From: Sabethes cyaneus | Taxonomy: Eukaryota; Arthropoda; Insecta; Diptera; Culicidae | Assembly: GCF_943734655.1 (NCBI RefSeq) | Contig: NC_071355.1 | Span: 92,661,449-92,725,448 of the forward strand | Reading direction: 5' to 3' | DNA length: 64,000 nt | Shown here: positions 1 to 10,082 of the stretch, piece after piece | How positions within the stretch are numbered: position 1 is the first letter of the stretch | Layout: each line of letters starts with the position of its first letter | Notes under the pieces: generated by a model | What the model saw: only the letters and a program-made list of their open reading frames with translations | Database searches by the model: none | Told to the model about the DNA's origin: nothing | Position numbers and translations under genes: made by a program

Positions 1-15
1 TCGAGGAAGGTACGA

Positions 16-121
16 GCGGAACTCCCTTCTGGGAGCGCCCCGCCACCACCAAGACAATGCAATCCTGCAACGTTGAGGGTGGAAAGTGCGGAACTGCCCT
101 CTGGAAGTGCCCCGCCGCACC
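16..121. repeat. Pair of imperfect direct repeats (about 34 bp)
   Basis: Two GC-rich segments at 16-49 and 88-121 match except for a few substitutions. Each reads gcggaact, then a CT-rich stretch, then gccccgcc. They lie just upstream of the endonuclease of the I/Loa-type element and may belong to its ORF1 or 5' region. No function can be assigned. Confidence 0.5.
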
Positions 122-290
122 GTGGGATGAAACCCAAATCTAGGTGGACAAAAAAATTACGCTAAAAATCCGTTTTTTTTTATATCTTCTTTCGTGTTTA
201 TTTCTCACAAATCATGCCTTCTGAGCACTTTCACATACATGGAAAACGCACATTTTGTTCGAAGAAATCAAGTTGTTATGTCCTTCGGTT

Positions 291-1470
291 CTCAAGCTAC
301 AGGCACTTTGTCTAAAAAAATATGCTGAGCTGAGTGCTGCTCTGATCCAGAAGCCATGGATCAACGACACCACGATCCGCGGTCTGTCGGGCTAATCCGC
401 TAATTGTAAGTTGATCTATTGTAATACACAGTCCAAGCCTAGGACTGCCATTCTGTTAAATAAGAGAATAACATTTTCTACAATTACAAAATTCATCCAA
501 CACGACGTCATTGCCATTACGGTGGTAGTCCCGACGACCAGAAGGAAGCAGGAGATAGTCGTTGCGTCCGCCTACTTTTCAGGGGACAAGGACGAAATAC
601 CACCACCCTAGGTTGCTGAGCTTGTGCGGTACTGAAGGGCAGTCAACAAGCCGTACGTGATAGGCTGCGACGCAAATGCGCACCACACGATATGGGGCAG
701 CTCGGACACAAATAACAGGGGTGAGTACCTACTTGAATATCTTACTTCTAACGATGTCAATGTAAGCAATGTAGGCAATGACCCCACCTTTATAAACGCT
801 ATCAGACAAGAGGTCCTAGACCTTACTCTATGTAGCGCCTCTATAGCTGAGAAAGTCAAAAATTGGCATGTCTATGATGGACCAAGTTTATCAGACCACA
901 GACGTATCATTTTCGATATCGAGGCTAATCCTCTAAAGAGAGAACAATTCAGGAATCCGAGGAAAACCAATTGGAGTTCCTTTAGGGTTCATCTGATTGC
1001 CTCACGTAATTCCTGTCACAATGATATACGAACTCCAGCTGAGCTGGATATCGCCGCTACTGACCTGCAATGCAGGATGACAGACGCGTACAACACAAAC
1101 TGTCCCGTAAACACGCGAACAGTTTGCCGTGATGTGCCCTGGTAGAATGAGACGTTTAGCAATCTCCGTCGGAAGGCAAGGCGTCTGTTCAATGGGGCCA
1201 AAATCACGTCTAGTTGGGACGACTACAGAGCCTCCCTCACCAAATACAACGCTGAGCTACGAAAAGCCAAAAGGAAATCACGAGTTAAATTTTGCGAAAG
1301 CGTACAAACTCTGCCAGAGGCTACGCGTCTGCCGAAAGCGATATTCAAGGACCACTGCAATGGTCTAGGGCAATTAAAAAAGAGGATGGGAGTCTCACCA
1401 TTACCACCAGGGAAACTCTGGAAATTCTAATGCACACGCACTTCCCTGGCTCGACCGTGACCACCGGACA
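291..1470 (+). pseudogene. Apurinic-type endonuclease and pre-RT region of the I/Loa-type LINE
   Basis: The endonuclease would nick target DNA to prime reverse transcription. The frame opens with an ALIQ-PW motif near 330-360, runs through a stop near 396 and another at 609, and continues in 657-1142. Visible motifs are GCDANAHHTIWG (the GD-N active-site region, here with C in place of G), DLTLCS, and SLSDHR (the catalytic SDH). A stop at 1143 and frameshifts follow, then a basic region (RRKARRLFNG) near 1160-1200 and the segment preceding the RT ending in HTHFPGS near 1430-1450. Upstream coding sequence, including ORF1, is not recognisable. Confidence 0.75.
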
Positions 1471-1489
1471 AGACATAGGCAGGCAGGAG

Positions 1490-2150
1490 CGGAATGGGTC
1501 ATTACACAGTGTGCCAAATGACTCGGTTCTACTACTATGCCGATTGTGTCGAGTGCAATGAATTTGCTGACAACCTAGCAAGACAAGGATCAGCTCAGCA
1601 ATTTACTGGTCCTGAACCGTTTCTGGGCACCTCCACATCCGCTGTAAAAGGCGAATTGATGACATGGGAAAAGCTAGAAATAGCACCCGTTGGAATCAAA
1701 CACAGGGTTGTAGACAAGCTAAACAGTTTATCTACCCAAACCCTGCAGTAGCTAAAAAAGTACTCCATTTAACTCGTAGTGAACTACGCACGATCGCGGG
1801 ACTCCTAACAGGACACAGCCCCGCTCTTTATCATTTATAGAATATCGGCAAGGTCCAAGGTATCATCCGACACCTGCCGCTTTTGTAACTCTGAACCTGA
1901 AAGTTCAGCGCATCTGCTCTGCTATTGCGGAGCTCTTGCATTATCAAGGCACAACTTCTCAGGAAGTTTCCTTCTTACTCCATATCAGGTATGGAGCCTA
2001 AATCCCAAAACGGTCATTGGCTTTATAAACCATGTGGTGCCGAATTGGGGCACAGGATTACAACTATTCCGCTCAACTCCATCAATGGGTATGAGCGATC
2101 CGTAAACTGTGTACAGCAATCGGGGCCTGCCACAAAAGACGATCATTAAG
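1490..2150 (+). pseudogene. RNase H tail and CCHC-like C-terminus of the I/Loa-type LINE
   Basis: RNase H removes RNA from the RNA:DNA hybrid during retrotransposition. Only its last part is left: an NEFADNLARQGS motif at about 1560-1595, typical of the final alpha helix. Next come LTGHS near 1806 and a cysteine/histidine cluster (CRFCNSEPE, then AHLLCYC) at 1878-1930. The frame breaks at about 1750, 1838 and 1890. The 3' UTR begins near 2150 and ends in an A-rich tail. The cysteine cluster matches the terminal zinc-finger region known in RNase H-bearing LINEs. Confidence 0.7.
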
Positions 2151-2204
2151 ACTGTCGCAGTGGCCTTTTAACCCAATGCCTTTCTGGCATACAAAAAAAA
2201 AAAC

Positions 2205-2983
2205 CTCCCTTGATCGAAAATCCGATGACGCGTCTCAGTAGTACATCAACACATACTCTTGGTATTTGGATTACTGGGATTATCATGCAGTAAGGTAAGT
2301 TAATCAAGTTTACTGACAAAATCTGAGTAATTCTGGATTACTTGCCACCCAAGTAACAATTCTAAAGCCACTTGATTTTACTAGAATTTTATAAAGGTTT
2401 TATTGCGGTATTAATCATTACCTCTGGTTTTAAATTGTGGTATTGCGCAATACCGAAAGGATACGAGTCCAAACACACGTATTACTTGCTAGAAAACCAT
2501 AATAAAACTGTTAATAAAGCAAATTTATTGTAGTTGCTTATATTACCACGTTAAAACTTGTTGGCTGCACCACGTCTCATATAAACTTACCATAAGCGTG
2601 GCGTAGCAATACAAAATGGCGCACCAATCAAAATTGATCTGATCGCGGTTGCTTGTCAAACCGCAATAAATCTGTTTGTTTTATAAAGCTATTAAATAAT
2701 CGGTAGCACCCTGACCAAACAGTTTTTTTGCTGCTATTATAAATAATACCGAAGTTCAATACAGTTGTTTTAGCTCGCAAACAACAATTATTCAAAGCAA
2801 AGTGTTGTGGTGCTCTTACGGTAGCACGGAAACCAGTAAAAAGTGCAAAGTGTTTTGCAGAAAGAAAGTTATTATCAATCGGTTTTCCTGTAACTCTGTC
2901 AGAGGAGGCAACTAAAATGATTTTGCTAGAAATTGAGATTGACTAACTGAATATTTTCAATTTGTTAAAACAACCAGTTTTCT
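2205..2983. other. AT-rich spacer with an orphan TIR-like end and a possible TATA box
   Basis: No coding sequence is recognised. At 2348-2359 lies CCCAAGTAACAA, the same terminal motif as the TIR elements at 19081, 21161 and 33685, but I could not find a convincing partner end. A TATAAATA box at 2738-2745 is followed about 25 bases later by an initiator-like ACAGTT. This could be an old element promoter, but it is weak evidence on its own. Confidence 0.3.
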
Positions 2984-4763
2984 ACAAAGCCTTGCGACTG
3001 CGCTGCTGGGTGAGGGAGAGCTAAAAGAAGCCCCTCTCGAGGATTGCTGGGATAGCGTTAAAGCAGCCATCAACGGCGCAGCAGAAGGTGCCATTGGGTA
3101 CGCTGAGTAGAGTCGACGTAATGACTGGGTCGACGAGGAATGTCAGACGATGTTAGATGAGAAGAATGTTGCGCGGGCATCGATGCTGCAGCAGGGGACC
3201 CGTCAAAACGTGGAACGATATAGACAGAAACGAAAACAGCAAGCCCACTTTTTACGAGATAAGAAGCGTCGCCTGGAAGAAATGAAGGGCGAGGACATAG
3301 AACAGCTGTATCACTCTCAGGAAACGCGTAAATTCTACAAGTAACTGAACGTATCTCGCAAAGGCTTCGTGCCGCGAGCCGAAATGTGTCAAGATAAAGA
3401 CGGAGAGATCCTGTCGGATGAACGTAAAGTGATCGATAGGTGGAAGAACCACTACAATGAGCATCTGAATGGCGAGGAGACGGAATATCAAGACAGTAGG
3501 AAGAATGACTACATCACTACGACGGATGATGGTGACGTGCCGACCCAACCCCCACAACAGGTGAAGTGATCGAAGCCATCAAGCAGTTCAAACACAACCA
3601 GGCAAGAACAGCTGGCAAGGATGGCATCGCAGCGGAGGTTGGCTACCTGTCTGCATCGGCTGAAAGTCAGGATCTGGGAAACAGAACAACTACCGGAGGA
3701 GTGGAAGGAGGGAGTAATATACCCAATATGAAGAAGGGCGACAAGTTAGAATGTAAGAAGTATCGAGTGATCACTACTCTCAACGCCGCCTATAGAGTGC
3801 TTGCTCAAGTAAATTCGTGGGAAGCCGCCAATCGCGCAAGTAGATTCGTGGGAAGCCGCCAATCGTGCAAGTAGATTCGTGGGCGATCAACAATGGACCA
3901 AATCTTTGTGCTGCGACAGATCCTCCGAAAGTGTCGCGAATAGCAAGTCCCTTCGCACCACCTATTCATTCCCGTTTGAAATATGTAGGGCACTTCGACA
4001 AGGCGATGGTATTGCCTGTCTCCTATTCAACATCACGCTAGAAGCTGTTATGAAACGTGCAGGTTATAACATGCGTGGCACGATTTTCAACAAATCTATC
4101 CAATTTATTTGTTTCGTTGAACACGTGGACATTGTCGGAAGGACGTTCCAGGCGGTTGCTGAACAGTAGATCAAACTGAAACGTGAAGCGGTAAAGGTTA
4201 GATAAGTGGTGAATACGTTCTAATCCAAATATCTGTTAGCAGGAGGAATCGAGCGTGATCGAGCCCGCATAGGCAATAGTGTACTAACCGACGGGGACGA
4301 GCTCGAGGTGGTGGACGAATTTGTATACCTCGGGTCGTTGATGACGTCGGGTAACAATTGCAGCAAAGAAATACAATCGTGTTCTTACCGGCAGTCGTGC
4401 TTACTATGGACTAAACAAGACCCTAATGTCTGGTGAGAACGGTGTATGGAGGAGAAGGATGAACCACGAGGTGACGCAGCTCTTCGGCGAACGCAGTATC
4501 CAGAAAATTGCTAAACCTGGAAGGGTACAATGGACGGGACATGTTGTGCCGGACAACAACGCCCCGAAAATGGTTTTCACCTCGAATCCGGTTGGTACAA
4601 GATGCAGAGGTGCGCAGCGTGATCGATGGTTACACCAATTGGAGCAGGACCTGGAAAGTGTGGGACAGTCGAGATATTGGAGACGCATAGCCATGGCCCG
4701 TGCTAAATAGTTGGCGAAACATTGTATTGCAGGCCAAATCTTGAGGGACAGTGATAAGTAAGT
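2984..4763 (+). mobile_element. 5'-truncated, decayed RTE-clade LINE (copy 1)
   Basis: Protein homology to the better preserved RTE at 21237-24478 starts abruptly at about 2984 (GEGELKEAPLEDCW), so the endonuclease is missing. The linker, parts of the RT and the C-terminal tail follow in several frames. RT remnants include RALRQGDGIACLLFN (about 3985-4030) and a ruined catalytic box, FICFVEHVD, where FADD is expected. A deletion removes the RT palm before RALRQGDG. The C-terminal WTGH and RCRGAQRDRW motifs are typical of RTE. It ends in the tail gataagtaagtaag at 4750-4763. The tail repeat TAAG is shared with other RTE copies in this window. Confidence 0.85.
3813..3880 (+). repeat. 31-bp tandem duplication inside RTE copy 1
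   Basis: A 31-bp unit beginning attcgtgggaagccgcc occurs at 3813-3843 and 3844-3874, with one C/T difference, and a third partial unit starts at 3875. It duplicates codons for the ANRASRFVG part of the RT fingers. This is a local replication error in an already dead copy. Confidence 0.85.
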
Positions 4764-5604
4764 AAGTCATGGAAACATGCGGCATTTTTCGCTGCTAAAA
4801 CATTTGGATGGTTTTAAAAACGGTAGGATGAAATTCAAAAAGAAAGTCAGAGGCGTAATTTTAATGAAATAGGGTCTTTTTCTAATTTCCGTCGTAATAA
4901 GGAAAGCCAGTCTAATTTTCATCATTTGCTGGATGGATTTAGTGAATACTCCAAAAGTTCTTGTACTGATTTGACTAAAACACACTTACCTTCCGATCCG
5001 TGAACTTTGAAATCACTGAAAAGCGACTATTAAAGCATATTATTGAAATTACGCAACTGACTTCATTGCTAAAATTCGTCGTACCGTTTTAAAATCCGTC
5101 CAACAAAATTTTTCATCGTCCGAACTAAAAATCACAACAATGTATACGAAGCTAACGCGCATGTATTTGTGTAGGACGGCATGACAAATGTTATTCTACA
5201 AAATTTCTGCAGGTCAGGCAAGTTTTTCTGGCTGTAGAATAACGACAATGCCTTGCGTGAGTTATTTTCATTTATGAATGACGGAAATTAAAACGATTAG
5301 TCGACATTGTCTTCTTCGTCGCACGAAAAAACGTAGGAAATTTGGCTGGTAGGACTTCTTTAATGATAAAAAGCATTTAAATAGATCTCAGCTCACTTTG
5401 ATTGATTGCGTATGATAGACAACTAACTAAAATATTACGGAATAACTAGTTTTGCATTGTGTGTCATAAAAATGCTGATATTTTTAATAATTTGTGTTGG
5501 ATAGGACGGGAATAGGCAATTACGACGATGTAGCAACATACCCTACTTACATTAATCGAAGGTAAGCGTGTTTGAGTCAAATCAGTACAAGAACTTTTGG
5601 TTTA
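4764..5604. other. Unassigned AT-rich sequence
   Basis: I see no LINE motif, TIR pair or coding frame here. Short frames on both strands have no recognisable motif. Confidence 0.4.
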
Positions 5605-5856
5605 TTATTTGGGGCCTTGAGATATGATGCTGGCCTAATAAACCAGTCGTCGTATGTTCGAACTTATTTATTGTCGCAAATCAATATTGTAGGGCATTTT
5701 ATATCGACTGGGAGAGCGTGTTAGAGCCAGAAGGATCGTAGCAACTGGTCCTGCAATTGTCTTGTACTCTAACAGCTAGCTGCGAAGTCTGTCATTTTGA
5801 ACCGGAAGGTCAAGTTTCGTTAACGGAATGTAGCACTTAGGCTTTGCTTTGTTTTT
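5605..5856 (+). mobile_element. tRNA-derived SINE, family 1
   Basis: The head contains a weak A-box-like stretch (gatgctggcctaa) and a B-box-like tatgttcgaac. The body carries gcaattgtcttgtactc and gctgcgaagtctgtc, and the 3' end reads ggaatgtagcac followed by ggctttgctttg. The same modules recur in inverted orientation at 17700-17848 and, split by an RTE, at 38063-40130. About 45 bp of unrelated sequence interrupts this copy after the B box. From memory this body resembles an abundant culicine SINE, but I could not check. Confidence 0.7.
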
Positions 5857-8574
5857 TGCTTACTACGACAGGAATTAATACTAAACCCTATATCCTTTTC
5901 CCGACTAGGAAAAAAATTGAAGTAAAATCCATTTGTATGTGCAACAGCTACGAATTTGTTTGCACTCTGCTGATGAAAGCGTGGGTTTGCAGCAAAATTA
6001 CAATTTCATGCTTATGTATCCTTTTTCATCTCACGTATCGTTCTTACTTTCTACGTGCTTACGAAGGAAATGCAACTATGATGAATATGGGTTCAAAAGC
6101 AACAAATGTGTGAAAGGTAACTTTTTTGTGTTTCATCACTAACACGTTTTAGGCATCATCGACGGGTAGCTCAATCCATTCCAGCAAAGAATGATTACGA
6201 AAGTGTCTTAAGTGCATTTTGGTTGTGAAATTTTATTGACATTAGAAAGACGTGATCAAAAGTTTTCCAAACGTGTCTGTATTGTTCGTTAACCGGTGAA
6301 TGGGATTTTATCGTAGGTATTTAATAATGCTTCATAATGCTGCCTTTGGCCTCACTTTATATTGATAATGGAATTTCTATTTTTTCAGCATGCAGTCGGC
6401 TAACACTGAATGAAATGAATGACGTTTAAGGATAATATGTATTCTTAACATTTCATATCATTTTAAGTTTGAAACGCTTTCATTTAAAATTACATCATTC
6501 TTGTGTGTTTATGATAAATGAATTCCTTTTGATCCTGTTTAAGTCATACCCACCGTATCATCCAGAATCGATGAAAAACCGAAATAATCCTGTGCGTATC
6601 AGACCAACTTGAGATCGAACGGTAGATTCACGGTAAACAATTTGCTCCATCTTCAGTCTGCACAGCAATGAACATTAAGGAAGAATTTTTTCTTCAAGCT
6701 AGCGGTAGAAGCCACCACTGAATTCGCAATTCCCACCATACGAAGTTCCGTATGCGCTGAACTCCCATGATGTAAAAACAAAAGTATTTCAAGCGGTACT
6801 TAAAAGCGAAAGATAGATTCCAACTAAAGTAAGCTATTTAAACAAAGGCAACTTTTGGGTTGAATCGCGCAATCAGTAAAGTAGCCGGCCGGAGCGGAGG
6901 TAAACGGAAACCTGCTAGTCTGAATCTGTCTAGAGTGGTTGGTGCAATGTTGATTCCAGCAAGATTGATGGAATATCTATGGGTTTTTTGAGCTCTTGTA
7001 CTACAGTTGTAAATCAGCTTGAATTTCATTACATGCAAAGCATGAGATGGGTTGTTAATAGCAACAACATTTCAGGTTTTATTCAAAGACTGCAAAGCAT
7101 GTTTTTTATATTTTGAGATTTAGTAGTAAAACCATCAATATGTTTGTTTTAATTTGCAAGGCTGTGAACGGTTCAACTACCTATGCCAGATGCTTGTACG
7201 ATAAATTGCCAAATATAAACTCTCCTACTCTAGCTGTTTACGGAGGTACCAGGTTTGGAAATTCTTTTCGTGTTTTTGTTTCGTCGAAGTTTAGTTTGAA
7301 ATGTAGTTAGAGCTCGGATAAAGCGAGCCAGATTCTTCTAGCAGGAAAAGTTTATAGAGAAAAATATTAACAAAAGCAAATAAGAGAGAACCTTTCGGTT
7401 GGAGAATACTTTAATGTTTGGCATTTGTTCAGGAAATTCTACTGTTTTTGCATAGACCGCCTGGGATGTTTCGATATAAATTTTACTTACCATGCCATTA
7501 ATCATTGAACGTGTATGCACCTAAACGGGCTCGAAACCATGCGGGATGTCATCTCTTCCATGTGTACCAGGATGGTTTCACTGTGAATTTCCCAAAACCC
7601 ATCGCGAAGCCGATGCCGATGCCAATGACGACAACAAGCGCTGCTGGGAAACGTTTCATAACAAATGCCTCCTAATAGGGTACCGATCTTATCTTTGCAG
7701 TCATGTGGCATGATTGCCATGCTCTGCAAACGAGCAAAAGCCGAACCACATTCCCAGCACAGCTAGCGGTAAGGACCCAGCAGGTTGTGAAGCTTGCCAG
7801 TAAAATCAAAAGAAAATTTATGGCAGCCGGCAATAAATACATAAACAGTTCTGTTTTGCACCATGCCTCGAGTCTGTCCCGGGGCAGGCAAATTGTCATT
7901 TTTAAAACAACCAATTTTCTGCACGCCATACGGAAATATTTTTCCTTTGGTGACTTATTGTGGTGCAAAGTTTTGCATGTTTTGCTTCGCAAAAAATGAA
8001 GTTTTTTTTTGCATTTTTCATCAAAATAAAAATGTCTGACTTCAAAGGCTTCTAGCGAGACAATTTCTGTTTTCAAATGCACAAAGGGTAGCATTTTCTA
8101 TTAAGTCTTCGAATATGCTCCCCGATAAATGATGTGTCATTTGATTTTCTGTTTGCTAGTAGGAATCCTGGTTACAGTGTACGATTGTACGTTGTACAAG
8201 CAAAACATGAGATATCCTTATGCATTTGTAAGAGCACTGCTCTCCGATACCATCCAGAGCCTAGGTCAATTATATTTTTCTCTATAGCTCGTCGGTAACG
8301 ATGAAGTTCTGGTAAGTTTTTGTCTTAATTTTTTGTTTTATGATCTAACTCTAGCAGATGTGTGCATTCTGCAGAGAGGACTGTTTTGTTCAATTTTCAA
8401 GCTTCATTGGTTTGCCTTGCGTAGTTTCTTACAGTATTTCCATAATGTTTATTACCTGTTATCAGAGATTGGAATCAGTGCTTTTTGTGAAAAATATCTT
8501 TATATAGAAATGCGCTTTTTGATATTTTACGAGAGGTTTAACGTTTTAAGCAGCTTCACGTAAAATAGGTATTG
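5857..8574. other. Unassigned AT-rich sequence
   Basis: No recognisable element or gene, apart from a doubtful 36-codon frame at 7549-7659. A minus-strand frame of 140 codons at 7672-8094 has hydrophobic stretches near its end but low-complexity composition and no motif, so I do not call it a gene. Confidence 0.35.
7549..7659 (-). CDS. Possible micropeptide of 36 residues (doubtful)
   Basis: A short minus-strand frame starts MKRFPAAL and continues with a glycine-rich hydrophobic run (about residues 6-23) that could span a membrane, then FTVKPSWYTWKR and a TGA stop. The same frame runs on for 16 codons past the TGA to a TAA at 7498-7500. The sequence taggagg lies 8 bases before the ATG. In an animal genome that resemblance to a bacterial ribosome-binding site is probably chance. 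I do not recognise the peptide. It may be a random frame or a fragment of a decayed gene. Confidence 0.12.
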   Translation of the reverse strand: MKRFPAALVVVIGIGIGFAMGFGKFTVKPSWYTWKR

Positions 8575-8709
8575 TGTCCAATGATTGTCGGCGGTAACCA
8601 GAGAACCCATATATATGAACTCATCAACCAACCAGTTCATCGCCGTGGATAATCACTGCCCGTGGGAGGTGAACGTTGTTTTCCTGGGCGCTCTTCTAAC
8701 AATGTATCT
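8575..8709 (-). pseudogene. RTE fragment (region after the RT active site)
   Basis: On the minus strand the sequence reads VDEFIYMGSLVTADN, the conserved block that follows the RT active site in the RTE copies here. It is preceded by a degraded equivalent of the SKTKYM region. It is a short relic abutting the 5' end of R1 copy 1. The subfamily is that of the RTE at 33434-36952. Confidence 0.65.
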
Positions 8710-8760
8710 GGCACGTAGCACATTACTCGCTCCAGGGTAGCTGAGAGCACGAGGACACGA

Positions 8761-10082
8761 ATGCGGGTGCTACTGAAGGCACAGATGATATCTTTGCCAA
8801 AAGTAGTAAGCTGGCGAGATCACCGCCAAAGACAGGTAGCCCCCGCCGAAATCGGGGGCACAGCCCAAACAGGGAAGCCCCCCCAAAACGGGGGCGATAC
8901 CGAAAAAAAAGTTGACTCCACCAACACCCCAGTTAGAAGCGGTAGGAAAATGTCAACGAAAGACGTGGTGCATCCTCTTGAGGCGGGAGTTGGGATTCCA
9001 CCAGCCAGCAGCAAGCTGGAGGAAGACAAAAGGTTGGTGGACGAGTTGTACTCGTTCGTCAACTCGAGGTCAAACGTCCACCACGACATTAAAAAACTGG
9101 CGGCGAGCCTCCGCTCTACCGTCATAGCTGTCGAGGTGGAGAGCCAGGAGCTTCTGCAGCGATGCGAAATCGCCGAAGCTCGGGTCATAGCCGCAAGGCG
9201 GCTGCGCCGGACCATGGACCAACGCTGGTGGCCAAGAGTCAGCGGACCTTGGATCGCGCCTCTACCAGCGAACACGCGGAGGCGGTCCCGGACGGTGCTG
9301 CCGGCTGGCGGGTGGTTAGGCGTAAACCGCCTAGGCCGAAACCGAGCGAGGCTGCGGCTGCAAAGCCAAAGCCAAGGCGTGTCCATAAGGGCGACGCTTT
9401 AGTAGTGAAACTGACAGGTAATCTGTCGTATGCTGACGTACTGCGTAAGGTTCGGGTGGACCCCAAGTTGCAGGAGCTTGGGGCCAACGTAGTGAAGACC
9501 CGCCGAACCCAGGCCGGGGATATGCTCTTCGAGCTCAAAAAGGACCCAAAGGTCCAGAGCTCGAATTACAGGCAACTGGTTGAGCAGTCCCTGGGCGAAG
9601 CGGGCCAGGTCAAGGCGCTGTCGCAGCGTGTTCTCGTCGAGTGTAAAAACCTCGACGAGAGTACGACGGCAGGTGACCTGAAGGATGCTCTGCGAGATCA
9701 GCTTAATGTTGATGTGGCACCCGCAGACATCCGGTTGCGGAAGGCATATGAAGATATGCAAACCGCTACCTTAAACGTGCCAGAGGCAATCGCCAACAAA
9801 ATGTTGGCGTCTGGCAAAATTATGGTGGGCTGGTCAGTCAGTACACTTGCGTCAAAACGGCGTATCGAACGCTGTTTCAGGTGTATGGGCTTTGGCCATC
9901 GGGCAGGCAAGTGTAAGGCCCCCGATCAGTGTAAGCTGTGCAGACGGTGCGGTGAAGATGGCCACTTCGCTAGGGGATGTAGCAATCCCCCCAGGTGCTT
10001 GCTCTGCACAGCCGATACGGGAAATAAGCATGCCACAGGTGGCCCACTGTGTGCGGCTTATAGGAGGGCTATGCAACGATAA
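8761..10082 (+). pseudogene. R1 ORF1 (gag-like protein with CCHC zinc knuckles), frameshifted
   Basis: ORF1 packages the element RNA. The first frame (8761 to about 9200) holds proline- and glycine-rich sequence, then a helical segment (SSKLEEDKRLVDELYSFV). The reading shifts by one base between about 9190 and 9215 into the frame that ends at 10082. That frame carries basic sequence, an RNA-binding-like middle region and the knuckles CFRCMGFGHRAGKC and CRRCGEDGHFARGC, both of C-x2-C-x4-H-x4-C form, followed by a third cysteine cluster starting CLLC. The start at 8761 is only the first ATG of the frame. Its equivalent in copy 2 lies at about 17170-17681. Confidence 0.8.

Larger units (their letters stand above)
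291..2204 (+). mobile_element. Defective I/Loa-type non-LTR retrotransposon lacking its RT
   Basis: A LINE remnant reads, in order, endonuclease, the region before the RT, RNase H tail, CCHC-like zinc finger, short 3' UTR and a poly-A run at about 2193-2203. The RT domain is absent. Reading jumps near 1490 from the pre-RT region into an RNase H-like segment containing FADNLARQG. RNase H plus a terminal CCHC motif is known in I, R1 and Loa groups but not in RTE, so I assign the I/Loa group without choosing a clade. Stops and frameshifts are frequent, so it is dead. A 29-base stretch from its 3' end is found again, inverted, at about 16712-16740, which shows the family was mobile here. Confidence 0.8.

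Noticed and set aside
7549..7659. Bacterial (for example Wolbachia) DNA transfer
   Set aside because: A single Shine-Dalgarno-like word before a tiny frame is not evidence. No bacterial gene or composition shift surrounds it.
7672..8094. 140-codon minus-strand frame
   Set aside because: No motif and a biased lysine/phenylalanine start reflecting AT-rich DNA. Not supported as a gene.
8820..9386. 188-codon minus-strand frame
   Set aside because: Antisense shadow of the GC-rich R1 ORF1.
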